A stretch of DNA of 64,000 bases, from the NCBI GenBank assembly GCA_907165065.1, contig OU015529.1, positions 3,589,054-3,653,053 on the forward strand, read 5' to 3'. How positions within the stretch are numbered: position 1 is the first letter of the stretch; every line of letters begins with the position of its first letter. The notes below the pieces were generated by a model. It did no database searches, was not told the origin of the DNA, and saw nothing but the letters and a program-made list of their open reading frames with translations. Source of the stretch: Caprimulgus europaeus. Its lineage: Eukaryota; Chordata; Aves; Caprimulgiformes; Caprimulgidae. The translations under genes were made by a program, and so were the position numbers. Shown one piece after another: positions 50,501 to 61,721 of this stretch.

Positions 50501-53500
50501 CATTCTATTTGCACTCCCTGCAGCAAGAAATGTTTTTCTTTCCAGAAGATGCTCAGCAGATGACAACCAACCAGGTAAACTGTGTAAACACAAAACCTAC
50601 AAATTCTAGTTATGAAAGTGTCACATCATTGAATGTCTCTGTGTACTTAGAGCCAGCTACATAGACAGCCAGGTCATGTATCTTCAACAGGAGCTTTTGA
50701 AAGGCACTAAAATTTGATAGCTTATTTATAATAAGCATCATCTCAGTAAAAGGGATGGTAATATCTTAAGCAAAACCAATTTTCTTCAGTTTCAGGGAAA
50801 TAAACTTGCAAAGTCTTAAAGAGCACAGAGCAATAGAAATTTGCTAGAGTGTGAAACAAAAAGCTCAATAAAACTCCTCAATGAAAAACCTGGGGAAAGA
50901 ACTGGGGGTCACGCAGTTGGATCAGATTAAACTTGGGCAGAAAAACTGTTGGCACAGGACAAAAAGGGAATGTAAAGCAATGATGCCATACAACATGGTA
51001 CCACAGCACAACTGTGCCCTGTGTGGGCAGCTTGGTTGGGTTTGAAAGCAACGTGGCCATAACACCTTGAGCACGACACAGTACTCATCAGCTTCCTTAA
51101 GCAGAAGTCACTCAGAAGACTCTGCAGAGCGCTCCACTGCCACAGCAGAACCTGTTCAGGACTTGCTTTGGGGTCCTTTCCTATGGCCAAAGAACTCTGC
51201 ACAAAAGAAACTGCATGCAGGATATTTTTGGTTTGTATCTCTGTGCATCCTGAGAACGCAGGGAGACCACAAGGTCCTACTTCTTATGGAGGAGATAACA
51301 AACTTCTCCACATCATTTGCAACATTATTATTCTACTACATTTAAATTCAGACAGAAAAGTCAAAAGCCTTCCATGTGTAAAAAGAAACCCAACAAAACA
51401 ATAAATCAAATTCCTTGTTTGGTTGAAAGTAGGCATGGAAAATTTCAGCTCCCACAGAACAATTATTCTCAAAGCAAAAAAGCAAGAAAGCATACAAATT
51501 ACAAAGATCTCCTTCTTAAAGTCTGTTATTTCAACATAAAAAGTATTGTACTTAATTTAGACAGGTAAATTCTGTCTTACCTTGATAATACTTCCAATAT
51601 GATTCTGCTGTATTAATATATCAGTTAATTCAGCAGTGTTAACAGGAGCTTTTAGAAACAACTGGAAAATAAGAGACAAGTATTAAGAAGTTTTAGGCCT
51701 GATGATATATCACAGCTGACTTAGTAAAAAATAAATTCAGTAATTTTTTTAAATTCCATTTAATGAGATTGTTTATTTAACTTCCTTCAGTATAATATTG
51801 AAAGACTGAAAATCAGCTTCTTGAAGTGCTTGCTCCTCAGCCTTCCACAAGCTGTCATTCTGCAATCAACAACAATGTGAACTGATGAATTTGTATAACT
51901 CTTCAGATATTATTCATTAATGGAAATACCAACCAAGCTAACAAAAAGTCAAAATACCTGTTGTAGTAATTTCTTTATCCCATTATAGTCATTGTCTGAT
52001 ATGGAATGTGCTTCAAATTCAATATTCACCTCCTATGAAGAAGTAAAATACAGAATATCAAACATAGTTGGCAAGATGCTACATCAAAATAAAGCTAAAC
52101 CATAAGAAACTTGAAGACAAGTAATGGTTAAGATCAGAAACAGAACTTATTTCTATTTGTCAGTAATCTCAGCAGTTGCTATAGTTATCATTTTCTTCTG
52201 TAATCTTTAAAGAGCATCTGTGAAAGTAACTTAAAAAACTAACTTACAAGTTGTGTTTTGAACAAACCTTTAATGTTTTGTTCCTGAAATCTCATTCACA
52301 CAATTATGTTTACTGTAGCCACATGGACTCTTACAGTAGAGAGGCTTGATCCAGGCAGCTAAACTCTTAAAACTGCAGGATTGGAGTGTAATGCCTTGGC
52401 TAAAGATGAACCCTGATGCAGACAATTAAACAATTACATTCAAAACCATACTTCTGCTATTTCCTCAAATCTTAATGGTATTCTAACCCCACTCTGGAAG
52501 TCTGCTCAGTAGGCACACAGACTGTGAGCTTCTGCTTCTCCTTCCAGAACAAATGCTGTGCACCTACCAAACATTTTTAGGGGTATTCTATATTACTAGT
52601 GCTGCCTGCCAAGGTTGCTTTGCCTCCCTATTCTTCTGTGAACCACGGATCAAGATCATCCAAATTTACTTTGCCTTGTTACTTTTGGTTTGGATTCCAC
52701 TTTCTGAATGATCTAAGCTCTACTTTGTCACAAATTAAGACTCATAACTCTCTCCAATCTCACAGTGAGGTTATGGTCTTTACTGTGCACTGGGAGAAAA
52801 GCCTTACTGGCCAATTTAAAATGTAGAAAACAGGTATACAATCACTTTTGAGAGGAAAAAAAAAAATAGATTGGGTGACAATCATATTCTTCTATGGTCT
52901 AGCAAAGCAAGGAAGCTCTACAGAGGTAATACATAAGTGACTTTCTCAAGGAGGGCACATTATTTACTTGAGAAGCTACTTATATAATAAAATAGATTGT
53001 ATCTTTGGTATATACAGTATTCACTCCTGGCATCCAGGAACTTTTTGACTGCTGTAAAATTCAAGGATCTCACTGAATGATTAAGCCAGTAAATTCTGAA
53101 CAAAACACTACACTGGTTCTGAATGCTGTGCAAATCACAGCCATAAAATTGATTACAAACCACAGAAGCACTGGATGTTTTAACACTTGGTTTTGCTTCA
53201 TGGCTTTTCCACTACCCAACATAACAGCCTGGTATGGGAGAGTTTACACATCCTTCAACTTTCATGTATTAAAACAAAACAAAGGAAATAAAGAGTTGTC
53301 ATATATCTTGGTGTGTCCTCTCTTGCTACTGTGCACTCACTCTCATCCCCTTGTGTTGCACCCAAAGCAAAGCAAGAGCCACAGAGCAAGCTGTTACGTG
53401 AAGCAATACAGCAGTGAGAAAAGCGATTGCATTGCTGTTCTCAGATCAACAGAACTACAACATGCCCCTTCACGTGAAAAAAATATCTAGATGAATGAAG

Positions 53501-54804
53501 AGATTGTCCTTTTTTCCACCTGAAGTGCAAAGAGGTGAAGGGAAATGTTAATATGGCAAAAAGAAAAATGCTGAGAATTAAACAGAAAGAAACACCCTTC
53601 AAGTACATGATTTTACAAACATCTAAGTTTGTACAGTTGTTAACATTCAGTTCTTTAATGTTAGCAATGCACACCTTGATGTCTTACACAAGAACTGAGG
53701 GAAACTCAATACATCTTTACACTGAAACTTCCAAACTGAAGACATATCATCCTCAAAAGCTGGACTACTAAATTAAAATAAGCATTATATTGCAAATTTT
53801 ATCCAGTGCACAAACAACTGCAAATAAAATGCAGTAGAGCAGGACACACAGACACCATCTTCAAAATCTGTCACTTGAAACTCAAGAAACTTCATCCATA
53901 AACACCACAAAAAACCCTACTCTCATACCTACATTATGCAGAAATGCTGAGGAATTTTAAAAAAAGGAAAAAAAAATATTATTGCCATTAGTTTTAATTC
54001 CATATTGTCTAGAAACTAGTGCAACACCGGTATCAGTTTACAAACACCAAACAGCACACAAAGTACCAGCAGTGCTAGTCTAGAACTCCTTAAACACGTT
54101 AGCTCCAACTATGCCAGCAGCCATCTAACACCACACACGTCTCTAGCAAATGGTAAATGTGCTTTTCCATCGTTAGTGTGACTGACAACACAAAGCTACG
54201 CTTTTTGTGACACAGTATTTCAAAAAAAGTAGGGTTTGCTTTTATTTGCTGCACACAAGGGCCAAGAGTGTTCAAATGATGCGGCACTGGAGATGCCAAC
54301 ATTTAAAAAATAAAAAAAAAACCCTAAAATTAAGACTCTCGAACAATTAACCGAGTACATTTCACCTCACGGATTAAGGACGTGCACTGGCACGTTAGCG
54401 ATGCTTTACCACGGGAGCTGGAGCCCACGGCCCCAGGCCGGACCCGACCCACGGGGGTCTCGCAAGAGGCTTTACAGGGGGTAACCCCGCTCCCCAACAG
54501 CTCCCAGTCGCGGCTCCGCCAGCGTTACAGCCTGTTCCAGTGCCGGTGCACCGGGAGAGGCGGGGAAGGCTCGGGAGGAGGCCGGGGGTGCCGGTGACTG
54601 AGGGACCGTGAGGGGACGCGCAGGCCCCGCGTGGCGCCTGAAGGCCGCGACCGGCGGGAGGGTCCCGCTCACCTCATCGATCTTCTCATCCTCCTCCTCT
54701 TCCTCTGAGTCCGACTCGCCCGACTCCGACTCCGGCTCCGGCTCCGAGCCGCTCTCCCCGGCAGGGCTCTGAGGCTGTGCCCGCCGCTTGGCCGGCGTGG
54801 CCAT
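44341..54804 (-). CDS. BCCIP: BCCIP, BRCA2 and CDKN1A interacting protein (7 coding exons)
   Basis: Exons in transcript order (plus coordinates): 54673-54804, 51958-52032, 51581-51661, 50373-50465, 49650-49837, 48093-48270, 44341-44511. They total 918 nt, 305 aa, against 314 in the human beta form. The N-terminus (residues 1-44) is basic, then Ser/Glu/Asp-rich. A second acidic run (SSDDDEDDDE) lies near residues 135-144. The BCCIP-family core then follows with SERFINVPPQIALPMHQQL, NKPCGKC, FANAEEEFFYE and GGRWSFDDVPMKPLRTVM. The human protein binds BRCA2 and p21, supports recombination and chromosome stability, and has a role in 60S ribosome biogenesis. The final exon matches the beta-type C-terminus. 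All splice phases agree. The gene is divergent from UROS and convergent with DHX32. Confidence 0.95.
46131..46201 (-). CDS. Exon-like segment in BCCIP intron 6, possible alternative last exon
   Basis: A very good minus-strand acceptor (CTTTTTGTGTTCCTGTCACAG, with a CAGCAG tandem choice) is followed by an open frame reading ALPTEFELLCEHIIEKLKERSL and a stop. That frame needs a phase 1 upstream exon. BCCIP exon 6 ends in phase 0, which would instead give a tail of about 18 residues starting QLYQLNLN. It may be an alternative end, a decayed exon or chance. The IxEKLK...SL ending loosely resembles the BCCIP C-terminus. Confidence 0.25.
47358..47461 (+). mobile_element. CR1 LINE, terminal fragment
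   Basis: Forward CR1 tail: GGTTGGACTCAATGATCTC, AGGTCTTTTCCAACC and CTATGATTCTAC. Confidence 0.88.
48093..48270 (-). CDS. BCCIP: BCCIP coding exon 6
   Basis: Encodes KELAEAQRTNKPCGKCHYYL, a Lys/Arg-rich stretch (TKSKSKRREGRNQQKEE) and LMFANAEEEFFYE. The first base completes a glutamine split from exon 5; phase 0 donor GAG/GTGACA. Confidence 0.94.
49650..49837 (-). CDS. BCCIP: BCCIP coding exon 5
   Basis: Encodes GTQCAEQIKELILSQCEKSC, VVEQLDKLLNDSTKPVGLLL and SERFINVPPQIALPMHQQL. The donor is CA/GTAAGT (phase 2), not the CAG one base later. Confidence 0.94.
50373..50465 (-). CDS. BCCIP: BCCIP coding exon 4
   Basis: Acidic exon: QAEVQGDSSDDDEDDDEVFG, then FISCLNLMERK. Human has FISLLNL at the same place. 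Phase 0 at both ends. Confidence 0.93.
51581..51661 (-). CDS. BCCIP: BCCIP coding exon 3
   Basis: Encodes LFLKAPVNTAELTDILIQQN and HIGSIIK, almost identical to human. Acceptor TTATTTTCCAG; donor AAG/GTAAGA. Confidence 0.94.
51773..51859 (-). CDS. Exon-like in-frame segment in BCCIP intron 2
   Basis: After a minus-strand acceptor (GTTGTTGATTGCAG) there are 28 sense codons (NDSLWKAEEQALQEADFQSF, then NIILKEVK) and a TAA stop. Phase 0 matches the end of BCCIP exon 2, so inclusion would truncate the protein. A weak GTTAAA donor could make it a 78 bp cassette. It has no counterpart in the human protein as I remember it. Confidence 0.25.
   Translation of the reverse strand, partial: NDSLWKAEEQALQEADFQSFNIILKEVK
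51958..52032 (-). CDS. BCCIP: BCCIP coding exon 2
   Basis: Encodes EVNIEFEAHSISDNDYNGIK and KLLQQ, matching human VNIEFEAYSLSDNDYDGIKKLLQQ. Phase 0 at both ends. Confidence 0.94.
54673..54804 (-). CDS. BCCIP: BCCIP coding exon 1
   Basis: ATG at 54,804 in a good context (AGCATGGCC). Encodes MATPAKRRAQPQSPAGESGS, then a Glu/Ser/Asp run ending DEKIDE; phase 0 donor GAG/GTGAGC. It differs from human in detail but keeps the basic start and the acidic run. Confidence 0.93.
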
Positions 54805-54844
54805 GCTGCCGCTACGCGTAGGCGCTCCGCGCCGCACCCGGAAG

Positions 54845-54930
54845 GCCGCGGCGGAGGGAGCGGCTTCGGGCAGGCGCGGTGCCCGCTCGGGGCGGCCCCG
54901 GCGCGGCCCGGCCGCCTGCCCAGCGCTCAG
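54845..54930 (+). other. UROS: Probable non-coding UROS exon 1
   Basis: A near-consensus donor CTCAG/GTGAGT at 54,930/54,931, inside the CpG island and facing UROS. The start is a guess; only the donor is seen. It would splice to an acceptor at 61,631 or 61,642. A second possible donor (GCG/GTGAGT) lies near 55,104. Confidence 0.45.
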
Positions 54931-55302
54931 GTGAGTGCTCGGGCAGGCGCAGCCGGTGTGGCTGCTCCCCGCGGCCTGGCTGCTCCCGCGGGGCCGGGAG
55001 CCTCGGCAGGGCCCGCAGTCGGTCAGCACCGCCTCCGCCCGTGCGGTGAACGCAGCTCGGCACAGCTCTCCCCGCGGGAGCGGGGGTACGTCCTGCCTGC
55101 CCGCGGTGAGTCCCGGGTACACGCTGTGTGCAGCTGCGGGGGGTGAGGGCGGGAGCCCCGGGGAGGCCGCCCGGGACGTGTGGGGAACGGGGGCGGGTTC
55201 ATGACACATCCCGGCCCCCTCTCTCCTCCTGAAAACCGCGGGATTCCCAATTTGTGCTGCTGATGTCACCTGCTTTAAAAGAAATCGAGTGTTCTGGGAG
55301 AG

Positions 55303-55916
55303 TGTGGTGGTGGCACTGGGCTGCAGCCAGCCCAGCCGCTCGCTCACTCCCCACCCAGATGACAGGGGAGAGAATTGGGGAGCAAGGGTAAGGAGACTCG
55401 TAGGGGGAGAGAACAATTTCATCATTGAAATGAAATAAAACTTAAAATAATACTGATCACAAAACAGTAATAATAATAATAGTAATATGCAAATAAGTGA
55501 CACCCAGTGCCATTGCTCACCACCCGCCGACCCAGCCCGGCCCGTTCCCAGAGAACGATCCCGGAGCAGCGACAATCCCGACCCAAAACTGCAATCCCGG
55601 GAGAGCCAGAGCCCGAGCGAGAGCCAGAGAGGAAGAGCCCCTCATGGATCTCCTGCCCATGGGGGACAGGAGATGGAACAGCCCCTTGGCAGAGCCCAAT
55701 GCCCATGGAGCTGACCCATGTCAATATTCCTGGCCGCCTGAGATCTTGCGCTTGCAGACGGACAAACACAAAGTCCTTCAGTGCCAGGGACACAAATGCC
55801 AACACGGGGATGTTCTCAGCGTTTCTCTCCTGACAAATCCCAGCTGAACCCAAATCCCAGCACTGTTCTAGCTGCTGAAAAGAAACCCAGCTCTGTCCCA
55901 GTTAAAAACCAGGACA
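55303..55916 (-). mobile_element. Solo LTR of an avian ERVL-type endogenous retrovirus
   Basis: On the minus strand it starts TGTCCTGGTTTTTAACTGGG and ends in CCACCACA. The 3' part has the GGGGAGTGAGCGAGCGGCTG block typical of a common avian ERVL LTR, preceded by a (TTA)n/T-rich stretch. Flanking 5-mers are GAGAG and GAAAG, an imperfect 5 bp target duplication consistent with ERVL. No internal coding region is present. Confidence 0.8.
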
Positions 55917-56641
55917 GAAAGTCATCCAGACTCTGTCATCACACAGAATACCTTTGAAACAACACGTGGAAGTGTAGGTGTGTGTTCACTGTTGCAGCTC
56001 CCTGCTGACACATTGTTTGTTTAAAGGCAAGCAAAATAATTGTCCTGTGCAATAAATGTTCTCACGTGTCTTCCACCCTCACCACCTCTGTTCTTGTTTC
56101 TGTGGAGCCTGTCACACTGTGTAAAGGACAGAAAGCCAGACAGAGGCTGAGACACAGCACTGGGGCCTGGAAATCTATCCTGACCATCTATGACATTAGC
56201 CAAATCATTGAAAGACAAATTAAAAAAGGAATCAAGTGCTTACTGCTTGCTTAAGAAATTAATTCCCAGACTAGTTATAGATAATTACAGACAAACAAAC
56301 AGAAAGGGCAATGAGGTAGAGTGCAGTAAACAATATGAATGTGTTTTAAGTCTTTGTGTCTAGTTAGTGAAGAAAGGTGGATGTTAATGAGATCATTTGA
56401 AGAAGAGGATTGGACATTTGCTATTGCCAGCCAGAAGAAATGCAAGACACCAGGCCTGGGATGTAGTTTTTGCTTTATCAATACAATCCAAATAGGTTAG
56501 AATTTGTATGTGTATTTAAAGTATCAAACATGTCTCTGTTTTTTAATTATTTTTTGAGAGCTGTGTCTGCTCTGGGAGCACGTAGGTCGTTGCCAAAATA
56601 TGAATATCGATACACAGGGAAAAAATTCAGTGTGGAGAGAT

Positions 56642-56848
56642 ATCATAGACTGGTTTGGGTTGGAAGGGACCTTAAAGCTCATCCAGTCCCAACCCCCCTG
56701 CCAGCAGCAGGGACACCTTCCACTAGACCAGGCTGCTCAAAGCCTCATCCAACCTGGCCGAGAACACTTCCAGGGAGGAGCAGCCACAGCTCCTCTGGGC
56801 AGCCTGGGCCAGGGTCTCACCACCCTCACAGGAAAGAATTCTTTCCTA
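56642..56848 (-). mobile_element. CR1 LINE, 3' fragment in UROS intron 1
   Basis: Reverse CR1 starting ATCATAGACTGGTTTGGG and ending near CACAGGAAAGAATTC. Same subfamily as 34,915 and 37,647. Confidence 0.93.
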
Positions 56849-57121
56849 ATATAATAAAATATATTTTCTTCCTAAATATATTGGCAAAGCCTTTTACTGT
56901 TGCAGTAAAACTGCTTCTGTGTGGATGCAATCTGTACCTGTGTACTAATTACTAACATTGCTTTTGATAAACATCCATGGTGTAGGAGGAAGGTCCGTGT
57001 CCTTTGCTGCTCCTCTGGATTGCCATGACAAAGAATCAGTTTTGTTGTTGAGTTTTTTGACATAGACACCCAAATAGTAGGAATTCTTTTCAGATCTTTT
57101 GTTGTTGTTGTTGTTACTTGT

Positions 57122-57141
57122 GTATATATATATATATATAT
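57122..57141. repeat. (TA)n run beside (TTG)n
   Basis: Ten TA units, preceded at 57,100-57,114 by a short GTT repeat. Confidence 0.85.
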
Positions 57142-59124
57142 TACATTATCTGTGAATTTGGTAGATTTCTGAGCCATTCATCGTGGCAGTTTATAGTTAG
57201 GTTTTATTTAATTCTCTGGTTTTTAAATCCATCTCATCATTGATAAGAAATGCATAGCATCAAAAATCCTAGCCCAGGGATTTTTAAAAGTTTTTTTTAA
57301 ATCATCTCTCAATAGTGTCTCATAATTCATCTCCATTTATGTTTATGATGGAACAGACAATTCCCTTTGCACTTGGAATCAGACCTTACTGTGTGACCTA
57401 TACAGTTGCTTATAATCAGAAAAGTTTAATATATTTTGCAGCTCTTGGTGTCACTTAGCAGCAAGAAACAAAAGGACCAATTTTATTTCTTTTTAGAAGC
57501 TGTCCTTTTTATTAAAGATAGTTTGTAATTAGTTTGGGAACAGCTTTTGAATTGGAAGGTTGAGTGACCCACAGAGATATTCTTTCTGTACAATGTTTTA
57601 TATAAAAAATATGTGAGTTTTATTTAATGAGAGGGTATTGCTCATTTTTACTGTACTAATATCAGCAATACACATTGTAATCAGATTTATATTTCAATTG
57701 ATGTTGAATTTTACTCTGGGATGCTGTGAATGGGAAGCATTTCAATTATGTCTGTAAGCATAATATTCTGAATATGAATTGTGACCTAAAATTACCCTTC
57801 TTCTAAATTAAGGTGAGTTTAAAATAAAGTAATGTGGACTCAGAGTAATAACTCCAAACTGGTTTTAGCCTTCAGTCATGATGTAATACCTCAGACACTC
57901 CAGTCACTCTTGTAGTTTGTTATCAGAGCTAATTGGATGTTTCTCAAACCTCAGGCTGACTAATACCAGTTTTTCTTCATCTTTGTGTCTATGTGGTCAA
58001 GACAGAAAAATGTGTTGTCTTCTTATTAGTTGTTTGCAAGCCTGATTGGTTTTAAATGGGTTTTTTTGGTTGTTTTTTAACATTTGAAGAGCAGTCTTTG
58101 CAGGGTTGTTATTGGTGCTGAGGCAAACAGAGTGCTTGTTTAGTGAGCCAAAAGTGGGTGGCCAGCATCATCCTATAAACAAACACTTGGCAGTGGAAAA
58201 CTTATTCAGGTTATTCATACACCTTGTCTTTTCCAGATATAAATTGAGCTCTGCTGGACTCTGCTAAGCCCATTCATTAGTCTAAATAGCAACTTTTTAT
58301 GGTTGTTCAGAAGTTTGTGTATACCTCTTTTGATTAAATATGTAAGATGTAATTTATAGATACAAGATATCTAAAATAAATCTTTGTGCTGTAAGTACTT
58401 CCCTCAAAATACATCAAAAATTACTGAAGATGCTGCATATCTTAATTATGTGCTTTCTCTTAATGATTCAGTAGGAATGTTTGTCAGTTAAGTTTTATTT
58501 AGCAGAAAGCTAGCTGTTTGGAAAACTGTGCTTCAATCATTGTAGGGCACTCCTTAGCAACATCTCAAGGACACAAATAAACCATTAAAAATACTGTATT
58601 TCTCCAATTTCTCTGATTTCTCAGTGCACTGAGACCCTCACATCCATTCCAGCAAGTCACAAAAACTACTCTCTATGTTTTTTCCTCACAAAAAATCCAA
58701 CAAGTTTTAACCTCTTCACCCTTTTAGTGTATATTGGCATATATTTGGGTTGTGTGCTTTTTTGCATGTTTTTTGCCAGCTTTTTGCTTGCATGTGTTGG
58801 ATGTGATGACCTGGCATTGTGAAATGGGTATATTCCCCTGGTTTTAGTTTGGTCACAACTGTCACTAAATCTGAGTGACCCTGTCAGAACTGCACGGGCA
58901 GGAAGAACAAAACAGTCCGGGGTTCAAGTTCCTCAACTTGGGAATTGCTGAAACTTGGGTTTTTTTAGGTTTTTGTTTGCATTTACACCTGTAAATTTCT
59001 GCATTGTTTTAATTTATGTCAGATATTGTTTCTTTTTTTTTCCTCTTTTTTTTGTATGTTGCCTTAAATGTTCTCACATGATGGTAGGAAACCAAAATTT
59101 GTAACGAGTCATTCAAACAAACAA

Positions 59125-59220
59125 GATAATAATTAAAAAAAACCACAAAATAATAATTAAAAACACAAAATAATAATTAAAAAACCAAAATAATAATTAA
59201 AAAAATAATAATTAAAAAAA
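59125..59220. repeat. AT-rich imperfect tandem repeat (AATAATTAAAAA unit)
   Basis: About five units of AAAATAATAATTAAAAA, some separated by ACC or CC. Confidence 0.88.
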
Positions 59221-61095
59221 ATACAGGGTCACACAGAGTGTTATACCTGCAGAAAAAGATACTTAATTTTTTCAGCAGTAAAACCAAAAGCAGTCAGAGA
59301 GCTTGTTGCACATCAAAATACTTATTATTCATGAATACACAAACTTACAGATTCCCTGGGTCAAATTTCTCTTCTCTTGGACACTTGTGGCCACTTTTTG
59401 GAGTCTGTAAATGTTCTGCCTCCTGGTAGAATTGAAAATAAGCTTCTAGGAGCATCAGGGCTGTTCAGTCTTGTTCATCTTGCAGTAGTTCATGATATTT
59501 TATGACTTTGCAGTTATTCTTTGGGTTTAGTATATATTTTGTATGCAGGATCTAAACAAAATAATTAATTTGATTATTGTAAGTCACCTTGTTATGCATG
59601 GATGTTTACCCATTTCTTCTTATTATTCATTACTTGACAGGGTAATAAGGCACAGGATGGGAAGTTAATTTGTTTCTAACTGCCTAAGGTAATTAATTAA
59701 GAATCTGTTTTCCTCAGGTGTACCTGAATTAACTCTCTCATGTCACCTGGGGGTTTTATTACAAGACTTTTGGAAATTGCACTTTGCAAAAAGTATTATT
59801 ATTTTTAATATACAGTTTGGAAGGATTTTATTTTTCTCCTTACATTTATATTTTGATGACTTCATAAAGTTATTAGATATTATATATTTTGGCAATAGGA
59901 GGGTGTGGTAGGTTAGAGTTAACATCATTTTTCTTGGTGCTGTTAGATTGTAAAAGTACCAGTAAAAATGTGTTATATTTAGAGTGTAAGCACTGAAAGT
60001 AGAGTTGTAGTAAAGATTGTTAGTAACTTCAGTATCAGAACAACAATCTCTGCCACAAAGAACTGTGTGCAAACTAGATTTTTACAAGAATGTTGGATTT
60101 TTAAAGTAAAGACTGTTAAAGTGTTTAAGTGACTGAGAAAAGTCACTTCACCCTGCCTCCTTCAAGCTACTGGAGTGTTTGGGAATCCAACTCTTGAAGG
60201 CCATGGGTGGGATTTCCTTTGGTGTTTGCTGTTAAATTCAGCAAGAATTATGGTTTTTGAGGATAAAGTCCTTGACAAAGTTCTTGTTTTTTCTTCTCTG
60301 TTTGCTTTTAGTCATTCCCTTTGACTTCACTGGCTGGGTATTTCAGAACTGCAAAGCCCATTTGTGTCAATTTTGAGTGCTAGAAATCTTGTGGAAATGA
60401 GTATTTCCATGCCTAATGGCAAGATATTAAGAATTAAACACTGTAATTATGACACCACATTTTAAAACCTAGATTTAAAAAAAAAAAAGTTTAAAATCCA
60501 CAAAATTAATGTAGTATCACAGTCAGATATTGAGTTCCTGGGGGTGGTGCTTTGGGTGCCCTTTTTTCCTTTGCTCAGTAGGTGACACTGAGCTCTGGCT
60601 GCTTGTACCAGATCCTGTCTTGTCCACTGTTATCTAAAGCTGCCTTTTCTCTTCTCTCTTTTTTCATTTTTGTCTGAAAAGGTGTTTTTGTCTTCGATGA
60701 AATGTTGAGGATTTCAATGCATGCTATGCAAATGAGTAAAATTTAAGATTTTAATTAGATTTTTAAGATTTTAATCTTAAAATTTTAAGATTAATATTTG
60801 AATATTCATAATTATTCATTTTAAAGAGAATTTGCTAGTATGTAATCTATCAGGAAAGTAACACATAGATAGTTAAGGTAAATGTGCAGTTAGGGAATGG
60901 CTTTCTGTTTGTATTATGACGTTTATTTACTTTGTTGTTTGATATATTTGCTTATATGTTGTAACAGGCTTTGAATTCAGCACCAAAGTCAACTTTTAAG
61001 GAACTGAGAACTATCATCTTTCATTCTAATAGCAGAATATATTTTTTCAGTCTTGCCTTGTTTACTAAAAATACATCAAAGAAGGCATATGAATA

Positions 61096-61114
61096 TTATA
61101 TATATATATATATT
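61096..61114. repeat. (TA)n run
   Basis: Short TA microsatellite in UROS intron 1. Confidence 0.85.
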
Positions 61115-61446
61115 ACATTCACATGGATAAATGTGTTTATATATAGGTGTGTTGTTTTGGGTTTTTTTTTAATTTTGAAACACTTATCTTGCACATTTTC
61201 CCCTATGGAAAGGGTGAGACCCTAAATAAATTGAATTAAATCACTTGATACATAAGCCCTTACATAGTCATTATGATGAGCATAATGGAAACTAGCATGG
61301 AAATAAATAGGATAATTTTGTATAGATAGCATCTTACACCATTGCTGAACGTGACTGCATTGTAGGGGTTGTTACTTTGTCTACATATTCTCCTTTAAAT
61401 GTGTTCTCCTTGATGACTTTCATTATAGTTTCTCCCTTAAGCAGCA

Positions 61447-61611
61447 TTATCTAAAGACAGCAGGTTACTTGTTGGTCTTATCAGGGTGGATATTCCTGCC
61501 CAGAGAATGTACATTAACTGCTTACTCATTGTACAGAGAGCAAAGCAACTGTTAGCAACCCAGTTGCTTTGAAGCTGAGCTGTTAAAGTCCTCTAGATCT
61601 AATTTAGATAA
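61447..61611 (+). promoter_or_regulatory. UROS: Cluster of three GATA motifs before the UROS start exon
   Basis: TTATCT at 61,447-61,452, CTTATCAG at 61,477-61,484 (complement CTGATAAG, a strong GATA1-type site) and AGATAA at 61,606-61,611. In mammals UROS has a second, erythroid promoter within intron 1 controlled by GATA1. A similar role here is inference. Confidence 0.35.
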
Positions 61612-61658
61612 ATTCCTTTATTGTATTTCAGGGTTCTTTTGCAGTTATTTGGTAAACA

Positions 61659-61721
61659 ATGAAGGTTCTGTTGCTGAAGGATCCCAAAGACAAAGATTCA
61701 GGACCAGATCCCTATATTAAA
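61659..61721 (+). CDS. UROS: UROS first coding exon (residues 1-21)
   Basis: [20 protein letters not shown] and K, then phase 0 donor AAA/GTGAGT. The 5' UTR part begins at 61,632 or 61,643, depending on which acceptor (TATTTCAG or CTTTTGCAG) is used. Confidence 0.93.

Larger units (their letters stand above)
54400..55250. promoter_or_regulatory. CpG island, probable BCCIP/UROS bidirectional promoter
   Basis: Composition changes sharply from AT-rich to very GC- and CpG-rich. The island covers BCCIP exon 1 and the proposed UROS exon 1. An ETS-type core CCGGAAG lies at 54,838-54,844, 34 bp upstream of the BCCIP ATG on the minus strand. There is no TATA box near. If the UROS exon 1 donor at 54,931 is right, both start sites lie within roughly 54,805-54,930. 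Confidence 0.8.
54931..61631 (+). other. UROS: UROS intron 1
   Basis: About 6.7 kb. It contains the rest of the CpG island, a solo LTR, one reverse CR1, (TA)n and AATAATTAAA repeats, and a GATA-motif cluster near its end. No other gene was recognised. An AT-rich near-palindrome (AAGATTTTAATCTTAAAATT and flanks) lies near 60,745-60,795. Confidence 0.65.

Noticed and set aside
54472-55575. 367-codon open frame on the minus strand
   Set aside because: It only joins BCCIP exon 1 to CpG-island and LTR sequence. GC-rich DNA is poor in stops, and the exon 1 donor and homology show that only 54,673-54,804 is BCCIP coding.
55422-55853. 143-codon minus-strand frame with a tyrosine run
   Set aside because: It lies within the solo LTR; the tyrosines come from a (TTA)-type microsatellite in the LTR.
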